The position numbers and the translations under genes were made by a program. Positions 12,501 through 24,500 of a stretch of 64,000 nt of DNA are shown piece by piece. The notes under the pieces were generated by a model. That model ran no database searches. It was not told the origin of the DNA and was given only the letters and a program-made list of their open reading frames with translations. Numbering within the stretch: position 1 is the first letter of the stretch; every line of letters starts with the position of its first letter. This stretch comes from Melanocharis versteri (Eukaryota > Chordata > Aves > Passeriformes > Melanocharitidae). Where the stretch lies: the NCBI GenBank assembly GCA_013397845.1, contig VZTG01002000.1, positions 459,477 through 523,476 of the forward strand, given 5' to 3'.

Positions 12501-15500
12501 AAAATTGTCTTAGGTTTTGGGGGTTTTGTTTTTCAGGGTTTTTTTTTGAGGGAGGGGAGAGAAGTTAATGGTTAAAGTTAGGATTAATCTTTTAAACACG
12601 TACATGTTTAATTTTACACTTCAGCTCAATGGGACTGCTCATCTGAACAATTAATCCTCCTACCTAGGTGTCTGGGTCAGAGACTAAGGTCTCTGGGATT
12701 CACTGTGTCAATGGAGGGGTCAGTCAGATCTAATGATTCTCTTTTTTCCCTCTATTCAATAAAGTTGAGAATGTCTTTAATGCTTTGAGAAGTTTCATTC
12801 ATTAAAGTTTGTGAAATGCTCTTAGAGTATTCAAGACAAAAAGAAGTAGCAGCACAAAATCTATGCACTCACCGACTAAGCTCAGCATCAATGCTCAGCA
12901 AACCTCTCTTTGAGTTGAGGCTGTTTAGAAAATCTCACATCTCTGCAAACATATTCTTCACTAACGCCTCATTTCAGCTAGGTGAGGAAGACCATACTAT
13001 CAAAGAACTGCATCTCTTCTATTATGCAAAGCCAAGCAGGAGAAGTTTTGAAAGTATTTACATCACACACAAAGAAGAAATGTGTTTTCTTTTTTTCAAG
13101 TTGTACTTTGGAAGTGGTCTCCAGATCTCAGAAAGGACTAGTCAGCATTCCTGGCTTCTCATTTGCATCCCTGGTAGTTACTCACTGTATGATCTGGCTG
13201 AATTAATGATTTGTCCAGCTGTTGACTCTATGCACTAATTAGGAAAAGTACACTCTCTGGCTGGATGTTCTGAAGTTACCTATGGTTTGTCAGTGCTTCA
13301 CTTATTCTTAGGTGATGGGTTCTGTAAGCAGTATCAAGCAAATATTAGCAATATCAGCACTGTATTTATAACCTCATTTTGGTTATGTCTGCAATAGATC
13401 ACTCCTCCCAAAGTATGAGCATGCCAGGTAAGAAATACATCAAGCTTTGATACAACATTCAGTTTGTGAAGTGCAAATGACTTACAGAGAAAATGCCTAA
13501 TGACAATGTCACCTTACTGTACATGTCGTACCAGGGATATTACTATTATATAGAGGGCAAGTACAAGCTCTTTCCTTATCCTCATATATTTTATTAATTT
13601 CTTTCATGCTTCTAGTTCAGATAAAGAGGGGTTACTTCAAACACCATGTAGATACAGTATAATACAGCCAGAAATGCTACAATGCATTCATATTTCATTG
13701 ACATTACTTCTAATCACAGCTAAGCACTCACACTCCAGAAGAGGTACAGGGCCAGACAATGTCTTTGACATACACAGATTCTTCTCTGTCTTTCCTTTCA
13801 GTACATTTTATCTAGCCGAAGGAAGTCTACTGCTTATCTCCATAATGCATTTTCATCTTCTGCTACTGTAAGACTAAGCTTCTAGCTCAACTACAAATGA
13901 ATACATGTACTTTTTTTATTGGGTACTAATTTGAATCTGGTCACTGACTATCAAAACTCTATTCTTTTGAGTCATTGAAGTCATTTAAGCTAATCTTGTG
14001 CAATAAAAAAGCTAAGAATCCAATTTTCTCATATACTACACATTTTACACAAGAATATATTTATAAAAATACTGTCTGTAGAGCACAACTATCAATACAG
14101 ATAGACCTCAACTACTTATTCTTCTGAAAAGATAATGACTTTACTTTCTATTCAAAATAAAACCAAGAAATAGTATTTCCAAAATCAGATATATATTACC
14201 AAACAGAATCTGATCAGCATAAAAGCTTAGTAATAGTGAAGCCCACCTGGGAATAATCTAATTTTGAATATTTGCTTCAGGAGCAAAAATATGCATGTTT
14301 TTTGGCCCAGATTATTTGAAATGAAAAATCCATGCCATAGTGAACTGAGGAATTCTGATACAGATTCTCAATTAGATTAAGGATTTCTTTAGTCTTTTGA
14401 GCATGAAGTAGACACCAATCATATTTACAGATACTTAAAAGCTTGACATTGCTAGACTGGGATTGGAGAACCTGAGTATAAGTTCAGTGCTGTTATGCTT
14501 TCTATTGCATACACTGCAGATACTTCAGTGGTCACTTCCCACATTAGGAAGGCACACACTGGCAAACACACAGCATCATGTCTACAGCAACAAGTAAAAC
14601 TTTGCTTGTAAGCATTGCTGCCATGTTTAAGTATTGTTTTAACACAGTAGGTTAGTAGGCTTCTTGTAGAATGGACGGGAACAAAGACACTGAGAGCAGC
14701 TGAGATGAAATGAAGGTCAAAGCGCCTACTATACTCTATACATATCTACATACATAGTAGCTATACATACTATAGATATGTGAATGTATGATGCCAGTAA
14801 GAAAGATCTTAACTTGTATCCTTACCTACTAAAGAAGAACAAACTACGGTACTAATTAAACTATTTAGTGGTAGTGCCTGAGATACTTTTCTAACACAAC
14901 CTTCTAACACAACTGCTGCTTTAAGCAACATGCCCAATTTCCAAGCTAAATTGAATCAAATGTGTAGTCATCTACTCAATTGGGAGTATGTTCACTGAAA
15001 CACAGACCTTTCCTGAAGTATCATGGGCACAGTATGTGATCATAGGATATACAACCAAACCTTATGTGATTCTCACAGTCCTGTGACGTGACCAAACCTA
15101 CGGACAGTAGGCAAAACACGTATGCTATAGCCTGACAACAAGACGAAGAGGTTCCTGGGCACAGGCCAAGGGATGATCCTGTGGTTCTGGAAAGCAGAGT
15201 GGCAGAGCAGGGAGCAGACTGCTATCTGGCCACAGCTAGGAGGGCGTAGGTTGGGCATCTCTGTCCAAACACAGGACTAATGATAGGAGTAGCACACTAA
15301 GTATAGTGAGTGCTAACTATCTGAAGCTGCATCTAGACAAAAATGAAATACATTTTAAAAGTTTGGAAATGGCAAAGTTCTTGTATAAACAATACTGCAA
15401 TCTTCTTAGTCAGGCCTGTAGCCTGACTAGCTGGAGACCTGACCAACTAGCTGGCTGAGGAGAGGTTGGTCACAGCCTGATCAGTCAGGCTTCCAGCTGC

Positions 15501-18500
15501 TGCATCACGGAACCAATCGGCTCAGCTTTTTATGATTTGTATGTTGTCAGAAGACGTGGGCCATTTCTTTCAGATATGGTCCGTAGCAATTTCTTTCCAC
15601 ATCTCTTGTAGTGTATGGTTTGATGCTGCTGTATGTAATCAGCTCAGTACAACAAACCTTGAGTTCTCTGGGGAGCAGCAGACAGGAAAGAAGCACTGCT
15701 GCTGTCAGGACAGTACTTCACCATCAATACAAGGTTTTCTGCTGCCCCAGCAGGTTGCCCTGCTACCTGTACCACACCTGTAACTGAGATTAGAAGAAAA
15801 CTACAGAGGTGAATTTTCCGCGAAACTTCACTGTTGAGGAATTCTTCACTGATTTTAAGCACTGGTCAAAATAACCTTATTTTACTTACATCTACTCAGG
15901 CTGGACAAGTTTATTTCTTCTTCCAGAGGTATGTGGAAGAAATACTCTAAAACCATACACCGGTTGGAAATATGGTTACCCTACATTCTGATTCATGTCT
16001 AGTCTCCCTCATTGTTTTATGTAACTGATTTTTTTATTGTTTTATGTAACTTTTATTGTTTTATGTAACTTTCTCTTGCATGCTATATAACAATTTTTTC
16101 CCCTGAAATCATATATGCTTTATCCAGAAAAGTAAAAGCATGATTACAAAGAACATGGTACTTATGTCATTGTTCCATCTATTAAGCTTCATAGTGCTCA
16201 GTTTAACTTGAGGCCAAAGTAAGTTTTCACAACAGTGAAACAGGAAATCCAGAAGAAGTCAAGGACTGTAATTTCTAGCCCTTTGCTTGTATTTCCAGAG
16301 TATGTTCATTCTCCACACAATGTTTAAAAATTTTATGGTATATATTCCATCACTCAGGACCTGCTGCTGAAGCTGCTCCATACATACACAGTCGGGTCAA
16401 AATCCTACTAAAACTAGTGAAGATTCCCAATGAATTCAGTGGCAAAAATTCAGGTATAAAGATGCAATTGAAAGCACATGTAAAAAAATTATGGAACATT
16501 TTCTCTGACATCACTATGACTATCACACTTCCCAATCATCAAGAATCTAAGGCTAGACAGGCTATAAAATGGTGTCAAAACCAGGTTTTGAAACTTCAAG
16601 ACAAGAACTGTCTTTTAAAAGTCTTAATTTAAGATGAAACAAGGTCACAGAACTTTATAAAAGTCTCAGAGCTTCCCATTTTTGAAATCTAGGCATTAAT
16701 GATGTTGACAACTAACTTAATCAAGTCTCAAAGGCTTCTCAACTGAACCACTGCTCCTCTGGATATCAGCACTTCTGTATATTACCACAGTTGGCACAAA
16801 ATCAGTTACTTTTGTGGTAAAGCAAAACATTAATTATATTTGTATCTCTGCTCTTAATGAAATAAATACCCATTCATACAAATACCCACAAACATATTTT
16901 CTGTTTTTGTTACACACTGTGACCTGCTATCCAGGCAGCTCAATTAACAACTCCTGCATCAAGACAAGTCAGGTTGGAATAAGGAAGACAAAGTCAAATA
17001 ATAACAGATAACGCTGGTTCAGTAAAGTACTGGCCTTTACAGCTTGTTGCAAGGTGAAGGAATAAAGAAAAATTATAAAAGTACAAAATCATAGTAAGAC
17101 TGCACAAAATACTCTGAAACGAATATACAAGATCTAGCACAGACTCAGGGATTTATTTTCCACTCACTACATTCATCCTTTAGATATATTAATCCCTTAA
17201 TGCAATTATTTTGAAAGAGTGAGAAACATAAGCACATTCTTTGTAAAGGACACACCAAAAAACATTATGGATATTCATATGAGTAAGATTATCTGAATAT
17301 TCAACAAAGTTATCTGCTCTCAAAACTCACTAGCAAATTTAAAAATAATTGCTCTTCTAGGATTTGATCTTGAGAGCTACTGAATACTTCCAATGACATA
17401 TTGAGCATCTTTGAAACAGCTTGACCATACAGCACGCAGTGCCTGTAGAAACTGTCATGTAAACTACTCATTAAAACAACAGTATAATGTTCTCTGAATA
17501 TTCCTCTATTTAAATTCTGTATATGGTGCACAGTGAAATCTCACAATCTGCAAGTTAATACTAAAAACAGTAACATCTTTTGTGTGACGTATCTTTTGTT
17601 TCCTCAATATCAACAGATTTTGAATTTAATTAGTATACAATGAAGTGTTAAGATTAATTACTATTCACTACTGTGAAATCATGTTCATTATAGGATTGAG
17701 AAGTCAGGCCAGAAACATGAAAACTGGGAAAGGTATCTCCTCTCTTCTGAGAAAAAGCTAAAGAAAAATTAATCTTAAGATTTGTTCTAGATGGAATTGT
17801 CTATTATAAATCAAATCACTAAATTAATTAATATCTATTCTTAAACTTGTCCACTTCTACTTTTATTAGAGTTCAATTTGCAAGCACTTGGAGACAAAAC
17901 AATTCTATGCCACCTTGCTCATTTTCAGTACAATATAATCTGTGAAGTCTCAGATTAAAAAACAGCGTAAAACACCCTTTACCAAACATAACTGTGGTAA
18001 ATCTAACTTGACAATTCTCAGCTGTTGTGCTTACTGCCGTGTACAGTGCCAGAGATTCACTGACACTATTTATAGGGAGTTATTCTCAACAGTAAATAAT
18101 TACTATGCTTTATATAAAGCTCTAGCAGGACTGAGACCTTAACTTTGATCTGATAGATGGCTCTGTTTCTAGATAAGTTCCATTTTTAGGGCTATTTTAG
18201 AGCACTTTTTGGATCCTACTGCTAGCAAGTATTATGAGTATCTGTACTGCATTTGTCCTATGGTGCAAAACCTTAGGATATGAAGAAAAATAAACACTGA
18301 ACTGTAAAATGCTCAAGTGAGAAACTCAAAAAAGTAATCCGTCACTCTACCTCCCAAACTCAGTTAAGCTACAATTAATTTAGTTTACTTATGTCCCACA
18401 TCTGCAACCCAGTAAAGTTCATGACTGTTATGCTGCACAGCTGTGGTTTAAAGCCTCTCTTTGCATACAACTCACTGGCAGCAGAGCAAAAACTATTTTT

Positions 18501-21500
18501 GTGTTTTTAACATACAGACCAGTCAGAAGTATGAAAGCCTCCATATCCTGAGTGAAATACAAAGCTTCCATTAACTTTACCAAAATTCTTACAAAATATA
18601 AATTCTGGTTCATTTTTAAGTAGAGATACTGTAATTACAATCCCTTTGTTTCCAATTCATTTGATTTAAGAGTGCCTGGTCTCTTAAAGGTGAAAATACT
18701 AACACAAAAGTACCATTATAAAAGGATTTTATTGTGGAATAAATTAGTAAAATTAAAATGTAGTACCTGTTCATGGGACTGAAATGCAAGAAAATCTCTT
18801 TCCTTCGGTTTCTGACTCATCATGAGGAATCACATGCTATCACAGTTACACACAAGTTAATACTGGAGATAGTACTCTTGTCACCAAGAAGTGGTGAAAA
18901 GCAGTTTGCTAAAGTGATTTTGCAAAAGGCCCTAGTTCTTTCATTCTTTAGTGTGCATTAAGTTAGCCTGAAACATTTTTTTCACATTGTCTCTTAGCAC
19001 ATGGTCCGTTAGTTGTTTGGTTTGGTTAATAGACACACACTGTATAGAACTACTTTTCATCTGAGGGCTGTAAGCAAGGTTAGAGACTCAAAGGCAGAAA
19101 GAACACAGGCTAAAAATCAATACTGAGGACAGGAAACGACCTTAAGACAGGTGAATTATAAATAACTTGTGTCTGGAAAAAAATTCTACTTTGGACAAAA
19201 AAATTACCTCGTTAAAACATGACTAACCAAACCCTTCATCCCAGTTGTGAAAACTTTTATCCCAATTCTCTTTGACAGATTGTGCTTAAATATATAGGCA
19301 CCACAAACAAGGGCTGTTTATTACCAATGATATATTGATACTCCATTACCCTAATCCGTGAGCAATACCCAATGCTACTAAAATTATCAGACATGATGTT
19401 GCTGTAGTGGTACCCAGCTTTGTATTTCTTCTCTGCAGCCAAGCACAGCCCCTACTGATTCTCAGAGCAAGGACAAGGATGTTTCTCAATATCTCTGCTC
19501 TTCTGGTGGGAAGACTGGAGGATTTCCCTTTCCCTCCCTGCAGAAGACAACTCTCTCCCCTATCTCAAGTGAAGACCTAAGGCAGAGCAGAGCAACCCTG
19601 ATAGAAGTTCTAAAGGTCTATGAGTCATGGCAAGGGCAAAAGTCTGCAGAGATTGTTTCAAGAGTAGAAAATCTTGTTGTGATGCAACTTTTCTAAGAAG
19701 ATAAAACCCCTGCAGTTTCAAAACCCCCCAGGGGTGCTTTGCCCAAGCAATCCAACAGTACCAACCCTCCTCATAGATTATGCTGAAAAAATCGTCGAAT
19801 ATCAGGACAGTGAGTCAAATGGTCTGACTCCTCAATGGTCAATGTACCAAGGCTGTCCTTAATTTTTCCAAACAAAATCCTCTGTTCTTACCAGGGGTCT
19901 CTATTTTCTAGATCGTATGATTTCTTTTCTCTCTGATGCTTTAGCAGTAACAGTGATAAACTAAAACCAGGCACAATCAGGAATACATTCTACCTAAAGT
20001 GGAACATGCATATTCAACTAAAGTAGTGGCAGCACAAGAAGGTGTGTCTATAGAAAAAAGTGAAAGATATGGAAGCAATTGGGAGAACTGTTAGGTTAAA
20101 TCAGAATACATTAATTAAATTTTGAAGTTAAAGGTCCCTAGAAAGTGCAGATTTCAAAACACGCCGAACGTGACTAAGTTTCCACTGAAAGATGACAAAA
20201 CAAGCTGTATACACTACAAAATTAGTTCCACAATGTTTAAGTTCCAGTGTCTCATATGAGTAGTTGCATACCCTATTAACGATAAATTACTATTACAAAT
20301 GTGTATTTAATGTGCTGCTGTTAATTTCTCGGCCTTTAAACTGCACAGACCGCTACTGTGAAATAGAAGCATTTGTTAAGAGGGGATAAGTATATTTGAT
20401 AAATTACAGGGATTAACATGATCTTAAATTAGTAAAAGAATTTAGCTTTTTAGTATTTATTTTCTTGATGCTGCTCAGTTTTTGACAGTGGAAGATATGA
20501 CAGTTACATAAATATACTTCAAACAGAAGATCATCTCAGGGTGGGAAAGGCATCTTTTTGTTCTTTTCGGTATTTAAAGAACTACATTTTCAGCCCTTGT
20601 CAAACCCACGATTCCAGTCTCGTATTCCCTCTCGCTTCTGGGATAGCACCACCCAGTGGCTGCGACACGTATGGGAGACTGCTGCTTGGCAAAACCCATC
20701 TACGCTGCACATTCCAGAAATAGCTGCAAGCAGATGTGAGAATGTGCTGTCACTCATCTTCAAACAAAACACCACACATACTGGCAGAAGGCCCATTTCA
20801 AGTCAGGGTTACCTGGAAAGATGGAATATGGCTCCCATGTAAATTATTAACTTTTGCATCAGTCACTAATTGACCAAAAGCTGGAGAAAACTGCACCAAG
20901 ATTATGAATCTTAATCTGTATTTTTTCTGGTTTTCTTTAAGAATGAAGCACATGTTGAGTGGAGGGAAGAGGGATAAGAGACAGGTACAGAGTACAATGG
21001 GACATACACACACTCACTATTCTTTTGTTTCCAAAAGCATCTTTGTAGAAAGTTAGGAGAATAGCATTATCTTCCTTCACTGAGCAGAGATGAAGCAGCA
21101 TTGCCAGCAATGCCTTCTGTTCTCAGCCAAACCTTTCATTTATCTTCCAAGCTGCCAAAACTAAACCTGGCAACAATCTGATTTTAGAACACAGAGGCCC
21201 CAACACAGGATGTGAATGCCAATTATATCAGACAGCTGGAAAAAAAGAGTAAAATCACAAAGGCTTTTAAAAAATAAAAATGACATAAGGGCTTTAAGCT
21301 ATTCTTATACCACCAAGCACAGATGCATATGCACAATAATTTTTTTTTCAGGATGTCCTGTACCAACTTGACAAATACAGACAACACTTAACTTGCTGTA
21401 TGCTCCTCACAGAAAGGTAAATGGAGGGAGAAAGCATTCAATTAATGTAAATAGGAAACAAAGAAGGAATGTAAGAGACCTAAACAAGTAGGTAAAATAC

Positions 21501-24500
21501 ACCAACATGGTAACTATACATTAACTGCAATGTGAAATATCTCTTCATGAACCTTCTATGCATATTAAGCAAAATACTCGAGTGCTGCTGCTACTGAAAA
21601 TATCTCTATATGGCCAGAAGAAGATGAGTTTGCATGAAGGCATCAGCACCCTGATTTAGAAATAGCAATAAAATAGAAAGTATAATATTTACGATAATTT
21701 GGATTGATAACTCGGAAAAAGTCCCTAATTGGTTTCCTTCTCACAATAGCTCTGAGGTATCAAACAGCTTGTAAAGAGGGCTGTGGAGGAACATTTGACC
21801 ATGTGCGAGCTTGCTTTCTTGCTTTGCTTGATCAGAATCTCTTTGATCAATTTAACACAGACTCAAATGTAGAGTAGTAGAAGACAGAAAGATTCTTTGT
21901 TCCCCACTTGGGCACAAACCAATTTTCCATCATAAACTACATTCCCCTCCATCTAAACTGAGTATAGCTGAAAGGGGAAGCAGATTCCTCATTGGATCCT
22001 CACCTTTCAGGGACCTCTAAAAGTGTAATTTGAAGGGGGGTAGTCAAAAGCCTTTGAATTACAGGAAAAATTACACTGTAACAGGAATCTATCCTCTGTA
22101 GTATATAAACAGATATTATGATATCAATGTTACATGTGCAAGAAAAGCTCCAATATAATTTTTTCTCCAGATGTTCTTTTTCTATACAGAAATGTCAAGA
22201 GAGGTTAAATGCATCACCAGATGCTACGACTGGGTTACTGACAGTCCAGAAATTCAAGGCAGCGAGCTGCTGCACAGGCACAGAATTGCATCTACAGCCC
22301 ATATACAATAAGCCTACACAGCACTATCTAACGCATTTACTAAGTATTTCTACCTAAACCTCTACCTACAACCTCATCTGCGTATGTCAGCTCACAATAA
22401 TTTTGCAATCTAGTACAATCCACTGTATTTAGATTTAGTATTACATATTTTTCTTACCCATTATGAAAAAGATGCTTTAAGAGTGTAGAAAGTATTGAGA
22501 GAAGTATTCATTTGCTGGCTTGTTTGCATGGATACTGCAGAACTATCATTTGCATATGGTACTGGCATGCTGGCATCTATCCATGGAGTAATCAAACTTC
22601 ATCTTGCTGTTTTATTTAGCTACGGATCTGGCACTTTCACGTAAGTCAAAGTCAACAAGCTTTAAATCAACGGAATTACTTCTAGCCTATTTGTATATAG
22701 CTTTTATAATCTGTAAGAAACTCTGTATGACATCAGTGCTTCTAAACAGATGGATATTACCTCCAAAACACCTTGATCTACATCACATGATTTATGAACT
22801 GTAAGACATGGTACACAAGAATCTATCAACCAAGTACTGATCTTAGCAAAGGACTAAGAACTAGAAACTCCCGTATTTTTATCCTGCTCTGAGAATGAGC
22901 TCTTGCCCTACACATCTGATAATCTTCCTTTCTCTGGATTCTGGGAAGAATCTTGCTTCACAGGATTCATGAAAGGAAATGAAATCTTGAAATCAGAGAA
23001 CAAAGTGTAACAAAGACTCTGGAAAGGAGATATGATAAAATCATTGAAAAAAAATTTGTCCAGAATCAAGTAAGGGTTTGAGAGGAACAGGTAGCTGAAG
23101 AAGTTACAATGTTAGCAAAGCTGTGCAGAAAATACCTGTTTTTGTTAATGGGCTAGAGAACAGCTGCTGAAGAAGTTTGTTCTCTGAAGTTCGCAACACC
23201 ACCACTACGTCAGCAGGAAGAGTGTCTCTGTTCTTCTCAAGGAATGCAGAGGCATCATATAATACCTAGTGTGGGAAAACAGAATCAGAAATTTTGATGA
23301 AAAAGGTTATCCAAAATCTACTATGTTCTTTAAAACGTGAACAGTCAGTATGACCAAGTAGACCAGATAGCTTGGTTCTGACAAGCAAATGAATTATCTA
23401 CAAAGGACTTAAAAGTGAGCTACAGTAGTGTGTTCAGAATGTAAATTGCCTATACAGAGTACCTATACTCATAGAATGCCATTGCATCTCAAATTGGGTT
23501 AAACGGCTTAAATCCTGTTGTGCTATGCTTTGCCATGTCAAACTATTCTATGCATGATGCAATATAACAAAGATACTTCATTAAAGCTTAAGTTGATCAT
23601 TTACGTGTGATGTAAGAAATGGTTTTCAGGTGGTCACTTTCTATTGGTTGTCTGCATCAAACCTGTGATCTGTAAGTAGACCTGCTGGAGGAACAGGAAT
23701 AAGCTGGACACATTGTAGGTACATTAAAACAGCTTCTCATGGCACTGAAGACCATATTAGGAAAACAAAACATTCCTCTATTTCCATTATTTTAACTGGT
23801 TTGATTAGCAATTAATGCCTAGATATTTGTATTAATATAAGAATCAGTTAATTTTGCCTTTTGTTTAATTACAATAATTGTTTAGAACTGTTCTATTATC
23901 ACTAGCAATATTCCTCTTTAGCCCAGTTTCCCCGGAGTGCACTAATTTACACAGAAACTGAACGTCTTCCTGCAATAGAGAATTGGCCAGTAGTGTTTTT
24001 ATTATTTGGCCATGTGGGTACAAAGAACTATCTAAACCTGTGTGAATTTTAATAGTTACTCTTAACAAGACAGAAAGCCTGACAGAATTTACTAGAATGT
24101 ATCTTAAAATTTTGGAGTCATATAATGATCCAGAGAAGAGACTTCATCAATAACCACATAAAACATGGCTATTTTGACTTTGTCTATGAACAAATATTTG
24201 GGCCTGAAACTGCAAGCAAAACTCATGTTATGGTGAAAACCCATAAAGCAGAAACTCTGGATAAAAACAATAATGACCATACCACTGTCATTTGAACCAA
24301 ATAAAAATCACATGACCTTACCTTTCCAGCATAGTGCTGAATACCAAATGACAGTTCCATTCCTTTTGGTCTCCAAAAGTATTTGCATCGTAAGTTATCT
24401 TCAAATTTATCTAGACATTGAGAAAAGACCTTGATTTAAGTGACAGAGTGATTAACTATAATCTTCATCCTAATTAGTTTGCTAAATTGCTGCTCAAGAA

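Larger units (their letters stand above)
9634..23135 (-). other. MYO3B: MYO3B intron, 13.5 kb (largest complete intron)
   Basis: Long AT-rich intron with no CR1 or LTR that I can recognise. It contains small local duplications (10810-10841, 16011-16070) and a cluster of short inverted repeats at 15407-15491. Stretch 20541-20850 has more CpG than its surroundings, but I could not assign it. Open frames such as 12816-13238 on the plus strand look like chance. Confidence 0.85.

Noticed and set aside
12816..13238. 140-residue open frame on the plus strand
   Set aside because: It lies in AT-rich intron DNA with no recognisable domain. Long chance frames are expected in 64 kb.
14741..14780. AT-rich possible hairpin
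   Set aside because: Only the outer 8 bp pair cleanly. The inner part is imperfect and typical of AT-rich sequence.
20541..20850. CpG-containing stretch as an exon or old retrogene
   Set aside because: The frames give no recognisable protein, and the MYO3B exons on both sides join in phase without it.
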